A stretch of 64,000 nt of DNA, from positions 62,001 to 126,000 of the forward strand of contig JAFBJZ010000865.1 of the NCBI GenBank assembly GCA_016785225.1, in the 5' to 3' direction. The DNA comes from Psettodes erumei. Lineage: Eukaryota > Chordata > Actinopteri > Pleuronectiformes > Psettodidae. This document shows positions 47,581 through 61,241 of the stretch, piece by piece; position 1 is the first letter of the stretch, and every line of letters starts with the position of its first letter. The notes below the pieces were generated by a model, which saw nothing but the letters and a program-made list of their open reading frames with translations, did no database searches and was not told where the DNA came from. The position numbers and the translations under genes are program-made.

Positions 47581-49448
47581 ACAGCGATGCATTATGGGCA
47601 ACGAAGTCCGTCGGGGGGGTTCGTGCGTGTGCGTTCAAGAACACGAATACCTCGCTGGCCAAGCGTGCTTTCGTTCGCTTGAGCTAGAATAAGAAATGAC
47701 GGGGATAATATACAAATAAAAAACAGGGTTTCAATTCAGAAAATAGTGCGAGTCCTAAACTTTAGAGGTCAGGATTGGTTGGATTCATGCTAGAGAGAGA
47801 CCATGACAGACAACATGCTCAAGGGACTGCTCGGGTCCTCTCAGTCCAGGGTAGAAAGGAAAATCCAATGATTCCTTAGCTCCTCTCCAATATTCATCAT
47901 CTTCTAGGATGGCAGCAGCAAGAGTCCCATCCAGTAAACTAACACTGAAATAAACGATCTTGGGTATATCATTTCAGGTCTGAGGCTGATCGTTGCGCAC
48001 TGGAGCAGAGAATGGCCCAATATTGATCTGTACTTTGGGATTTACTGTTGGAAAAAGCCCTATGCAATGGATCCACCAAAAGGCTTTTGGGATGGATATT
48101 TTCCACAGCACTTAGGCTGAAAGGATCGGAAATGTAAGATAAGTGCTTTTGTAATTTGATTTGTTTTTCAAGAGGCATCAGTAAACAAGAAAAACAGGGG
48201 CGCCCATAAAGGTGTGCATTAAAGCAAATAGTAAAGACGTTTAGGCTCTTTAAAACACAGATTTATCTTAAAAGGTCAGTTCTGAATTCAGGTCTGAATT
48301 TTTTAAAAGGCAGGCGATATTGTTTTATATTTTGATTTTGTCTGAAATCGGTCCAGTTTAGTATAGAAATCCATTTGCATTTCAGGTTACTTTGCAAAAA
48401 TAACACAAGAACAAAAGAAAGGTCATGTTTCAGTGATGGATTCCCAAAGTAAAGTAAGACCCAAGTCTATTTCAACTGATATCAAGCAGTATCAGCTGTA
48501 TTCTAATGTTTGGCAGCCAGGTGGCACTATACATGCATGTCAATATTTTCTGCTTTAAACCACAGAGATGAAACCATTTGCAGCAGTCTAAATGTGAACC
48601 TACAGTAAAGCTGCCTCCTACTATAAATACATGCATATTTCAAATTTATCAAAACTGGATTCACACATCTTCCTACTGTTTGTGTGTGAGGGGAAAAAGA
48701 GGCAAATTACCGTCTGTGCTACCATGCGATGTGGACGTAGGAGTGAAAGGCTCCAGCAGGCATGAAAACAAAAAACTAAATTGTAGATAAAAACATTTGG
48801 TGAGATGCTCATGTTCAGATGAAAAAAGTCTAAATATTCATGTTTTACACTGGAGATTTTTAATTTTCAGTGGCATTTCAGGTCATCCTCCTTTTCCTTC
48901 TCATTTGTTTATTTTCAGATGAGATGTCCTTTGAGTTTGAACCCCACTTGCTGTACACATACCAAGAATTGCTGTCTTTGCTGGCTAGCTAATGTCATAA
49001 AGTCATAAAATCAACAAAACAAACATATTAGCAAAAGTTGAATTGGCAATGTAGCCAGCTGGTCAAGCTAACGTTAGCCTCTATAAGCTACAGGTCGTAT
49101 AAGACCAAGTAAGGCTGGATCAGCAAAATCCCCGAGTGTACTTAAGTGAGCAGGGGAGAATTTGTTTATCAACTCGACTATCATTTTGGGGAGAATTTAA
49201 GTGTTACTTTGTCTTTCACAAGATACATGGTCTTCTTTAAAAAAGAGTTGATACAGTTGTCAAAGGCTGCTTGTTGAAAATATCCTGATGCAGGAACATA
49301 AACGCATGTACAACAGACATTATACTGACAACCAGAATCAATGACACAGACAGTTCATTGTTTCAATGAGCCCGGCACAGCACATGTCACGAAGGTCCAA
49401 TATCTACCACCGGTGCAGAGGCCAGAGCAGAATTACAAGCCCGCAGCA
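47581..49448. other. Spacer between decr2 and rdh13, including the rdh13 3' UTR
   Basis: No gene was recognised. A minus-strand AATAAA at 48908-48913 is a candidate end for rdh13 (3' UTR about 540 bases). The words GCTAGCTAA and GCTAACGTTAGC occur at 48984-48993 and near 49069-49079. The rest is AT-rich without clear ORFs. Confidence 0.4.
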
Positions 49449-52402
49449 CTAACAGCTAGTCCTGGGCTCTGTCCATGTTTTTGTGCTGGGTCTGTCCGTG
49501 CAGCTCTGCTCTGGTCTTCTGCAGGAGGGTCTGACTTGCCAGTCTGTTCCATCCACCTCCAGACCCACTAGCCTGCTGCTGGCCTCCCACAGCTTGCGAG
49601 CTACCTCCTCATCCAGGGCCTGGGGCGCAGGCTCCTTTTCCCTCATCACGTCGTAGTAGCGTCCCGTCACACCCTCCATCTCTTCAGACACAGCCAGGTA
49701 GATGCTGGGCTGGGCCCCGAGTTCTGGGCTCTTCACCAACAGGGAGAAAAAGGGACCTGCAGTGGAGGGTGGGGGAGGTCACAGAGAGGTTTGACGGTGT
49801 AAAACTCCAATCCCTTACAAGTACTTTGCTGAATGAACTGACCGGTGTCAAGTATAACTTAAATTCAAGTTATGTGTTCACCTACTCTGGCACACGAGTT
49901 GTATTATTTTTTGTGTTATCTACCTCACATATCTACTTAACTGATTGTTAACAAGCTCAACACCAAACGCTTTTCTCCCCACGGTGGAGGATGTTTATTA
50001 CCCCAGAGTGCATCGTGCAATTAAAGAAAAACAAACTCATTGCCAAAAGAAAAAGGAAAACCCATCCACCAGTTCCCAGAATGAGTGCAGAGAAACTGCA
50101 GCAGGAACAGCATTGGGGAACACTGGTGCACTGGTGAGTTCGGATTTCAGAGGTTTTACGTAAGATGAAACATAATTCTTCCAAGTGGGTGGTTGCGTGA
50201 TGCAGAAAATGTAGGTGTGCAGGGAAACTCTTTGTGTGTTTTTTTTGTTTTTGTTTTTTTGGGGGGGGTGTTTTAAATTCATGAAATACATTTATTTCGC
50301 AGCTGTAGTTGGCAGTAACTATCAAATGTTAAGATTTAACGTACAAAACCTATCTTGTCTTCAATGAAACTATCCAACGGTGAAAACATTTGCTCCACCT
50401 CAAGCAGCTATAACAGTAAGACACTTGTTACTCGTTTGTGCATGATTAATAATCAAACAATAAGATATTTAATAGTGTAAGAGTCTATACTCTGACTACA
50501 GTTTGTTAATAAATTAAGTTCATACAGTAGGATCTGCATACTTCCTCCACCACAGCACAAAACCAAGAAGGTAACTGAAAATCAAATAACACAGTCACAA
50601 AGCGAGGTACACATTTCAGTAGAAAGGAACTTATCATAACAGAGATGTGGTCAGTTATTGTTGAATTTCTGCCGATTTTTACAGAACAAGTAGATAAGTA
50701 TGGAAAGATCACAGACACAAATGCCGCATTTCAGAGACGTGTTAGGGAAAGCAGAACCTGACTGGATTTATCGATTTCTCGAAATTCAGAATACAATAAG
50801 GAAGCAGGATACTCACTGAGCACAGTGGTGGAGAACTGTGATTGGTGCAGGCCGGTGTGCCTCCCCAGTGCCGTGGCAACGACGCCTGGGTGTACAGCGT
50901 TCACTGTGACTCCTGTGCCTGTTACATACACACACACATACATTGTATAAAAATATATACAGTATCCAGTGGCCAATTACAAGCGAGAACATAGGCCACA
51001 CTCCCTCCCACACATGCCCACGTATGCAGCAGCCAGTGGACTTGCCTTGTAAACGCTTGGCGAGCTCTCTGGTGAACAGAACATTGGCAAGCTTGCTCTG
51101 GCAGTACGCCTGTTTGGTATCAAACTTCTTCTTCTCCCAGTTCAAGTCCTCCAAGTCAATCTTTCCAACAATGTGGGCGAGGGAGGCCAGGTTGATCACT
51201 CTGCTGGGGGCGGACTCCTTCAACTTGTCCAGCAGAAGATTTGTCAACAAGAAGTGGCCTGGGGAAGAGCGAAACTATCGAAATCAGGTGGCAATGGAGT
51301 ACAGGAGAGTTTGTGAGAATGTATGGACAGTTTAGAGAAACACATACTGTCTGTTTTAATTTAAGTAATTACCTAAGTGATTAACTCCAAACTGCATGTC
51401 AAAGCCATCTTCTGTCTTCCCAGCAGGACATCTCATGACCCCTGCGTTGTTTATCAGCACATCGACCCTCTGCTCTTCTACAACAAGAGGACAATAAAGA
51501 TCCCATTCATCAAACTGTTACTGAGTTTGCAGTTTAGTTAATCACCGAGCACACAAAACATTTAGTTTCCTCACCTTGTTTGACTCTTTCTGCAAACTCT
51601 CGGATGGATTTTATGGAGGCCAGGTCGAGGCGACACGCATAGACATGAGGATTCAGGGTCTTCCCTCTGATTTCCTTTGCAGCCGCCTCGCACTTCTCTA
51701 TGTCCCGACATCCCATAATGATCCGGCCCCCTGGCGTTGTGGGAAACGGGAAAAAGAGTATGTCAGCAAGAGAGCAAATTAACTACATAAGATCTTTTTT
51801 TTTAAAAATTGTGTTATATTTCCCCAAAACCAGATTGACATGATATATTCTGCGCACCTCTCCTGGCCAGATCTTTGGCAGTCTCCTTCCCGATGCCAGT
51901 GTTAGCTCCTGTTATAACCACAGTCTTTCCAGTGATGTTTGCCTTACTGGTGCATCTGCCTCCAGTCACATAGTTCCTATGGGAGGTATTAAAAGTAAAG
52001 TGTTGTCTTACTAAGTCACATGAGATTGTACCACCTCCAGTTTCAGTTTCTAATGTATTTGAGCATATACAGTACAGAAGCCTAAGATCAACTGATATAA
52101 TAAAGCTCTTAGATGCATATGTTTTCACCTGTTAGACCTTTAGTCGCTGTGATGTCACCAAAATCTGCTGTTTTTTTATAGGCTGCACACAAGTGTAGCA
52201 GGGAAGCTTTTGTGTAGTGTATGCATTAGATATAGGTATTAAACATGATGTGCCAACGCTCTAGGTGTGGATATATTTATATCAGTACAAACAGGAAATG
52301 CACTATGCAGTGGCCTCACGTCGCAAGAGTTACTCACTTCAATAAAACAGCGCATCCAAACACTGTCCCAAAAGCAGATACTGGTAAAATATATTTGCTC
52401 AT
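49449..52402 (-). CDS. rdh13: Retinol dehydrogenase 13 (mitochondrial SDR), complete
   Basis: RDH13 is an NADP-dependent short-chain dehydrogenase acting on retinaldehyde, associated with the mitochondrial inner membrane. Seven exons: 52338-52402, 51858-51976, 51575-51730, 51373-51477, 51046-51258, 50817-50918, 49449-49756; total 1068 nt, 355 aa plus stop (human about 331). The N-terminal hydrophobic segment YILPVSAFGTVFGCAVLLK acts as membrane anchor. The cofactor site is TGANTGIG; then NNAGVM; the catalytic motif is YCQSK (Tyr-xxx-Lys); and VNAVHPGVV follows. It differs from RDH11/12 by the conserved opening MSKYILPVSAFG and the KNYVTGG segment. The fifth intron has a GC donor. The last 25 or so residues (WQVRPSCRRPEQSC...) have no human counterpart and may be a frame artefact. 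Confidence 0.95.
50919..51045 (-). other. rdh13: GC-AG intron in rdh13
   Basis: A 127-bp intron beginning GCAAGT after CGTTTACAAG and ending TAACAG. The join gives KRLQ-GTGVTVNAVHP, matching human RRLQGSGVTVNALHP with no gap. No GT alternative near the border keeps the frame. This is the second GC-AG intron in the window. Confidence 0.88.
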
Positions 52403-55276
52403 GACTCCGGAATAACGCAGCTGTCAAAATGTACCGTGGAGAGGTTTCAACGCTGTTTCCACAGCTGATTTGACTCCACACTCCTCCCCAGTGGAACCAC
52501 AAGGTTACGCGCGCATAGATTTACCGTCATCAACTTATCCTGACCAACTGCAAAGAGCGAAAGCCCAAAGGCGTTATGGGAAATGTAGTCCCATGTTAAA
52601 ATAGCCAAAAACCAAGCTGTAAACAATAGCTGACAGATTTTTTTGGACCGTTGGTGGTTTTCTTTTTCTTTTTAAAAAATTTTGCATTGAATTTATATGT
52701 AACTGTATGTAGCTCGACAGCTAAATAAAGACAATGACCAAATCAGCCTCCTACCACAGTAACAAAGGACTTCTGTCTCAATAAAAACAACAACAACAAC
52801 AAAAGAAACACACTTATTAATGCTTTAAATTTCAGCAGGCAAGACTAATGATTAATGTGATTAATCTTCACAGTTCTCAGATAAGAAAAAAACATCCAGA
52901 ATGAAGCAGCTGAGTCTTCACTAATACCAAGAAAGTAGAGCAGATCACACCGGTCCACTGCTATTTTTCTTAGTCTCTAATAATTAATTTGCATATTTTT
53001 GCTTTTTGTCTGTTTTTATTGTCTAATGGCAAATCAAGTCATGAGACTCAATGACTCACCAATTAATGAACACATTAACTGGGCTTTATGGGATCTTCTG
53101 GTAGTTAAATCTTAACTGCATATTCTCATGGTTGCCCATACGACGTGACAATTTTATTTTTATTGCACAGAAAGGAACACAGAAAAAAAGTATTGTTTTT
53201 TTCTTAAATCTCATTACCTCCTGTTTGTCTCAGATCAGATGAGATCCTGTTTGTACACAAACTTAGAGAGAGACCCCCTCATCTTCATGCCCTATGTACA
53301 GTAGATCCCTCCCCAAACACACACACACGCAGTATGACACTGCAGTTTATAGAGCAGCTGGGACACACAAGAGTAAACTGTGCACAAAGGTAAATTTGAG
53401 AACAGTGAAAAAACAAGGCCACCCCCTTGCATCAAAAGGTGGAAAACTTGAGGTGGCACACAAAAAAAGTAGAAACTAGGACAAGAGTCCTGTGTCTGAA
53501 AAAAGAAGTGAGGAGAGGAGGAGCGGGAGGAGCAGCCCTGCTCTATTTGTTCACAGCTCAGAGGTGTGTCCCCCTGGTGTGTTTGACCCTTGGTGCTCTC
53601 TGCTGTCAGCCTACAGTGCTTGACCTTCACTGTGATTTATGACAGCCCTGTTCCCACGATAACCCCCGAGCAAACTCTCTGCCTCATCGCCAGAATGTCT
53701 TAGAGGTGCTGAAGATGCAGCAATTTAATATCCGCCCGTCTCCTCAACAAGGATAGAAACACCACGGGTCAAATTATTTTGTTTCAGAATACAGAAAGCT
53801 CATATTCCCCCACTTCTTTCTGGACTTCTTTCATTCTCTCCTGATCCTGGACTGACTTTAAAAAAACAGATTGTATTTCATACATCTCTGGTTTCAGCCT
53901 GAGCATGGTCATCACTTTCATCTAAGGGCAATCCGGGGAAAAGAGAACGTAGCAAAGGAGAAATATGGGTAAAGAAAGAAAAATTAGACATGGGAAGAAA
54001 CATAGTATTAATAAAAATAAACAGGAGTTGCTCCTTGTATTTGTGGGTCAGAGGTAAGGTTCAAAGTGGCAGAAAGTAGCACAACAGCAAATAGATAACT
54101 TTGGCATAGTGCTTATTATTGATTTACGCCCCCAAGCATACATTTGCTTAACCCATCTGATCAGTGGTTATTGATGATGATGCAATAAGGTTATGTTGAT
54201 GCTGTTTTCTCAGTACAATCTGTTCTGGTTGGCAAACGTGTCTGGCAGGAGGCCTGTAGTTAAACATGGACGGTAAAGGGGAGCTGCCAGGGCAGGGAAT
54301 TAACTGAAAGTCTTGCCTCGCTGTTACCTAATAAGGACAGTTGGCAAAGTCACACTGTGAAGTACACTTGAGGCCATAAGCTGTTGAATTATGCAAGAGT
54401 GGAGCAGCTTGTTCCTTCAAAGCATGAATCAAAAGGGGAAAATACACAAGCTCGTGGACGCACCGAGGTTTGATGGTTGGATAGGGTGGGAAAGACCGGG
54501 CGCTAGGACCCGGGACACGTGAGCGTATTTAGTTTGCCAGAGGGTGGAGACGGTGAACAATGAAGGAGCTGACTGGTGGGACCAGTGGAAGAGCAACATC
54601 TGAAACCAACCTCATCCCTCTCCCCCTCCTCAACCCCAGAGTCCCGCTGGATCGACGGACAAACACAAACAGAGGCTGCAGGACGTGGAGCTGAGTTTAG
54701 AGGGAGTGGGGACATGTAGATTTGCAGACTGCAGAGAGCACAGCTTTTGCTGAGCCCACCGTGTGGATGTGAATGAATGGGCTCGTCTCAGTGTGCGTGT
54801 GCACGCGTGTGTGGCGCTGCTGAACTGGGTCATGCGGACCACTGGAAGGAGCGAAAGATAAACACGCATCCCCTTCCCGCTGCTTGGCAGGCAGGTTGAG
54901 ATGGTGGGCGCTCAGAGGAGGGATCCCAGCCTGTGTCCTCATCTCAGCATCCAGCATCATGATGATGCTTTGATTTAATCCGCCTCCAAAAGAAAGTCAC
55001 AAACTGCAGAGCATCTCCAGAAACTAGGCAGGAATCGTCTTGGGCGGGCAGCAAGCAGAGCGAAGCGACGGACCTCATCCAGGCTTTATCACCTGTGAAA
55101 CTGCAAGGTTCTTGGGTGCTTTTTTTTTGGTGAAGGGCCGGCACAGATTTCTTACCACCAATAACTGATCGATAACTTCCTTCAAGCGAGGACAGCCATC
55201 TGAACACCGGTTTCCTGCCCACCCCACAGCGCTGATCATTGCTGAGCAGAGCGCAGCAGCTCTGCTCGACGAGCGG
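52403..55276. promoter_or_regulatory. Intergenic region between divergent rdh13 and sbk1
   Basis: The two genes point away from each other across 2.9 kb. The right part (54500-55276) should hold the sbk1 5' UTR and promoter, and the left edge the rdh13 promoter. I saw no exon of another gene. ORFs are short and unrelated to known families. Confidence 0.4.
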
Positions 55277-58200
55277 ATGCAGGACCATGGAGGAGAGAGA
55301 CAGGTCGCCAGCAGGTGAGTGAGTAACACCGAGATGCACCCCGAGCTCTCCGAAACCGGGTCAGTCCACAGGATACTGTAACTTGCAAAGAAAAAACAGA
55401 CATAAAGGGAAAGAAAGCCTAATTTTGCCTTTAAGTAGGCTTCTGAAGTGTTGCTGAAAATGTTTCATATTTACTAAAATAGAAACGCTTCAACTTTTGT
55501 TTAAGAAATAATGTTTATCTATCTATGGTACTTGGAATCTTATTAACTTTTACACTTAATTCTGGTGCACCCCTACCTCCTGAGTAATTTTGTGTCTGAA
55601 CTTTGACCCACTCTGGATGGAAGCATTAACATCATGCATCATAAATGTGTCTTTGAAAGCCCACTGTAATAAAACCTCAGTGTCAACAGTTATTATCCAG
55701 CTTTACAGCTTTATGCACCATTTGGCTATGATTAACTGTAGTGTTAAGCTGCAACTTAATTTGTATTTTCTTCCACATGATGCCTTATACCTGCACCCAT
55801 TTGTATCCCACATGCTTTTGTGATTCAGGCTGCGCTAGATGGATGCGAGGGCATCCGGGGCACTCCACTTTTAATGGCCCTCTTATACTTTGTCCGGGGC
55901 AGACAGGTGATATCTCATTGTTAATGCTTTCTAATGCATTTAAATGAGCAGGCAGCTTGAACGAGCAAACCCTGTAAAAGCAAAGCCTGGCGGCTGGTAA
56001 TGGACTCTAAATGAAAGGCAGTGGCAGCCAACACACAGGGATTTGCTTTTGTCACAAACACTGTATGGGTTGGGATGAAGCACCTAATGACTGAGACCTT
56101 TGCCTTGACAGCACTGTTTCTTTAAAGGAGTTGTTCAAATGAAAATAAAATGAAATTCAAAACCGCTCTACTTGCAGAAGGTGATGTGCAATATTATCAA
56201 TGTCAAAATGTTATGCAGACAGAATGCTGCCATTGCTTTATGCTAAACAGGAATTGGACTATGCATGCAGTTTAACCCAGATGTCAGGAAAAAATAATCA
56301 CATTAACTCTGGCGATCAGTATCAACAAATGCATACATGCATGTGTTCTTTAATGAAAGTCAGCCCAACCCAGTAAGGACCACTTGGCTGAAATTCTCCA
56401 CCATAAAAAAAACATAGAGGTTCCAAACATGGCCCACAGAGCTGGGGCGATATCTGCCCTCACCAGAAAAAAAGATAAGACAGCTGCAGTATAAAGGTTT
56501 GATGTGTGACCCACTCAAAACAGCTGGCACACAAACAACAACTAAAACCCATCTTCGGCCCTCACATAGCCACCAACTCAAAGAAATGGACATCGCTAAC
56601 TCACAGTTTTACAGCGAGTGCTGACAAAACAAAAGGAAAACAGACTCAGCCGCCACAGTCTGGTCGTAGATGAGCTGGAAAACATGGCTGCCCTGAAAAC
56701 AGAAATGATTTTCAATAAGGACACAAACAGGACAAGCAGCAGTTATTTTTCTTTTTATACTCTCTTGTTCAAATGTCTTCGCCCTGCTGGGCAGAAAATA
56801 ACAAGCCAAACAACATAAATCTCGGCAGATTACGCGCTAAAATCCCATCATCTCAGTGAGAAAACAATAGCCTAATGATACCACTGTCACTCAAGGTAAA
56901 TACTGCACACATACAATTTATGTGCATGTGAGTGTCTTCATAGTCTAAAAAGTGGTGTTTACTGCATGCAGTTTGCATTTATGTTTGTGTTTATGAATCT
57001 CACGTTTTCCAGTTGACCTTTTTCAGTTGTTAATAATTATTATTTGGTTAATTAGTGTTTGGTTTCTGTACACTGTGTTCTTTTCTAAAATATCTAATAA
57101 TGTAGATTGTGTCTCACTCTTGCGCCTGCAGTGACGGGTAATACCCTTTCATGCAATTAAAGCATAGTTTAATTTGGTAGGGGGGGTGAATGCTGCCTCA
57201 GCAATCAACGTTAGTGCACTGATTGTGGTTAGAGGCAGTTATGTATGAGCAGGATCACAAATCACCTTGTATACTGTTAGCTTGCCTTGAGGTAGAGGGT
57301 GAAAAAGCAATGCCCTCCCCCCTTAGCGGCGGGTGCTCTTACATCATTTAGCCACATCCCCATTTAGACCCCATTTTACTGAACTCATATTGGACCCACA
57401 TTTTTTCCATTGACATCAAAGGGACGCAGTCTATAGCATGTGGTGCAAAGGGAGGGATGCTCAGTTCAGTCTCATTGGATTTCCCCAATCCTCCTCTCTC
57501 TCTTTCTCTCTCTCTCGTCACATGAAGAAGCCTCCCTGTTTGAACTTGAGGCTACTGGATTGTGATAGAGTGGGGGTTAGGTACAGTATGTTCCCTGGGA
57601 AGCTTATTGCAGTGATATTTCACTGCTGAATAATTTTCTTCAGGGTGCGGTGACAATGAGGACAATGATGACATTCATTATGATTGTCATTTATGCCATT
57701 TTGCCAGAGTCCAATAACAAAGCCCTCATCTTAAGCTACAATACTGAGGGTCTCTGCAGTGTTTTTTTTCCATTCATCATTGTGCCTGTTTTTTCTTTGA
57801 TGGTCATTTCTCATCAGTGCAAGACAAATGTCCTTGCAGTATCCCCTACTATTGGATTGTCCCTTCTTAGGTCTTAGGTCATTCCAGCAGGAGGCCAGTG
57901 GCTGGCAGTGTTTCCGCCAGGACCTCTCAGCTTGCACTAGCTCCATCCAGCTCTCCACTGTAGGGAGAGGGGATGGGAAGGAGGGTAGAGGTGAGACAAG
58001 TCAGGGATGGGTTACACAGCACTCGGTCCCTGCAGGGATCCTCCGTGTGGGCAGCCAGGCACTTCTGAGTGCAGGTGATTTGTCAAAATGAGTGTGTGTG
58101 GCCTGGGCTGCCAGTTCACCTATCACAGCACAGCGGGAGCTTTCTCCAACAATGTGTTGACAGATCTGTTAAACCCACCAACTCACCGACTCTGAAGTTC

Positions 58201-61200
58201 TGTTCTGCTGAGGAAGATGATTCAGTATTTTTTGAATGCTTGTGTCGGGAACAGTGTCCCCTCTGCGTCTGGCTATCATAACGAAGCCCAGTTGGTTTTT
58301 GATCAAATGATAGATTGTTTAGGAGCACAATGATTTGTGTTTTCATGCAGCCCAAACACAGTGAGACAACACAAAGGTGGAGACAGAACAGGCAAACCAT
58401 CTGTATGTGTGACCATTCATGCAGATGGTTTATATTAAGATGCACAGTCACAGAAAGCCTGTCTGTCACGTCATTTTTCACTCACTCGTTTCACTTTGAC
58501 CTGGAGGCAAGATACGCTTGGGCATTTTGACAGTAAACTGGACACCAGAGATCAGTCTTCACCCATAATGACTCTTGTGCTGAGAGAAAAGCAACTAGTC
58601 CATTAGTAATGAAGAGAGGTAGGGACGTGAGGCAGGCTCAGCAATCTATTTATTTCTTTCATTAGTCCCTTGTTTACATTTTCAGGAACAGACAAGCGAG
58701 AAAGAGGAGAGAAGAGGAAGGCATTAGAAATGGACTGAAATGGGCTGTGTGTAAAGCTGCTGACTCTCATCCCCCTCTCACTTTATTATATGCTTTGTGT
58801 GCATTAGAGTACAATTGTTACAGATGTAGGTGCGATGTCAGAATGAATGCCCAAATTTTTATCTTTTACACAACCGATTTCCCAGCTGTGAAATGTGTAT
58901 TAATGGCTGAACCTTGCCACTGTAAAGACATTATGTGGTAGTGTCGAGCGATGTCACAGTTCATTGCAACTGTATCATTCACATAGTTTAATCTGAGCGA
59001 CAACCAATAGCTCATTCAATACACATTTATTGCTCCTGGTGAGTCACATGACACTATGACAGATACATTTAGACCACTTGCAGGCACTGAACTGTTAAAC
59101 CTCCTTTCTGTTAGCCTTTGGAGAACAAATAGCTATGACTGAGTGCTAAATCCGAACCATAAACGACTGCACAAAATTGTTTGCCAACCCATAGAGAAGT
59201 TGTTGAGGTATTTCATGGCAGCACCACAGGTTAAGGAGATTACCAATGTCTATAGGATTCAGCCATTAGATGTAATGAATACCTAAAAGTAAAGTTCATG
59301 GCTCGTGGTTCATGAGTCTTATTTCTCACAAAACAGATTAACCTTAATTTCTTTATGGAAAAATGTGCCATGTGAAGTCCACATTACCTCATCAGTCTAA
59401 GGGTTCAAAGGCTGGGGAGAAACACAGCATCAGGACACCCTGAAGCTGTAAGGAGATTGGAGCCTTGTCTTCTGGCATCACAGGGTTCATCTCTGTTCTC
59501 ATTTCTAACTAAGTGTTTGCAGAAGAAAAGGTCAACTGCTTCTGCTGTTTAATTTTACGTGGGGACATGTGCCGTCAGCCGCAACAGGTTTCCAGACTGT
59601 CGGAGTGGTTGTTAGGATGCAAAATTGGATGTTTTGCCTTTTTTTTTCCAGGAACAACCTGGTTTTCAAGGAGGGTTGTGCTGTGAGTGCACTCATCTCA
59701 ATTTGAGTAATTGCTAAATGGAGCAAGATTGTCAATCTATAGTTGAGGGGAAATGAGTGGCTGGAAAACAGATTGCTGCTGCTGAGTGAAAACCCTGTCA
59801 CTCCACTTTTTTTGGAATTATAAAAACAGGTTTTTCAGATGTTCCCTGTTTATACTGTGTAATTCCCATCGCAATTAATGCATGAAATGCACAAATATTG
59901 AAGTTACAAGGTCTTACCATAACAACATTGATAAAAAAAAAACTAACAAAACAATGCAGGAATTAATGGACAGCTCAGGGATCTTTTTTTAAACGGCTTA
60001 CAGATGCTTAACAATAAGTTGGACTGGCTCAAAAATCCACAGACATTAAAATGTGTTTTGAGCCAAATCCTCATCTGCATGTAGAACATGTTCATGTTCT
60101 GTTGTTGTCACCTGAGAGGACAGGAGAGGAACAGGGTCAGCATGGGGAGATCAGCCGAGCATGTGGCTGTAGTTGAGCACGAATGAGTCGTGCAATGCGC
60201 ACCCTCTCAGAGGTAGGAACTTTGATAGAGCATCACTGTGAGACTGATACCTCCGTCCCATCCCCACCCCACACACTATCTTCTCCCAGAAACCACATAG
60301 CTTCATCCCCACACCTCTGAGGCACCACACTGCAGAAGCATGTGCAAGAGATCACCGTCTCCCAACCACTCATCACATTTCGGGATTCTTAATCCAGTTT
60401 CTGCAAAGGAAACGAGCACAAAGCATCCTGCGCTTTTGGGCGGTGGGTGCTTTTGTCTTTGTGGGAGCTAAGTAATGCGATTAAGATCCATGCTGCTTGA
60501 ATGCTGCAAATTCTGCCCGTGGAGCTGACTGGAGGGAGTGACAGAAAAAATAAGCACCCCTTTTGCTCTGCTTCGTTCTCACTGACAGAGGCCATGGGGC
60601 CAGTGTGAGGTGGGCGGTCAGAAGAAATGTGCCTCTAGTCTGTCTGTCCTGTTTAAATGTTTAGACACCAATGCTGGACCGCAGACTGGTCTGGATTAAC
60701 TTTAGTGACAATTTGCTGAAGGCTATATAAAGTGGGCACGCTCAGCATGAGTAGGCTGCAATATTCATAATCTCTTATATAACCATCTCCATGCTTATGA
60801 TAAAATCAAGAAGCAAGTGTGAATTGCAGAGATACATACGGTACACAGGGCACTCTTTCTATTTGCGGTGGGGTTTTTTTGGTCTTTCTTCGACAAAGAG
60901 AGCTGAGCCAAGAACACAAGGCTGCAAATGGTCGAATCCTATTTTAGTTTTCTCCCTCTCATCGCTATATTTATCACACTCTTTCCACAAGATAGCCGAA
61001 GAACCTAAACACCTTCACAATGTCTCAACATAACTTCCTGTTCTATGTTTTCATCAACCTAATAAAACCCATGGGACTGAGAAACTGGCTGCAGGGAAAG
61101 AAAAACAAAGAGCAAAAGAGTCGCCTTTGAATGATGGATGATGAAGGCCATCAACGAAATTGTTTGTGCCGATTTGTTGCCTATCAGCATATGTGTGTAT

Positions 61201-61210
61201 GTGTGTGTGT

Positions 61211-61241
<31 letters not shown>

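Noticed and set aside
50219..50270. Possible retroposon tail (T/G-rich run)
   Set aside because: A lone homopolymer-rich stretch with no target-site duplication or element body next to it.
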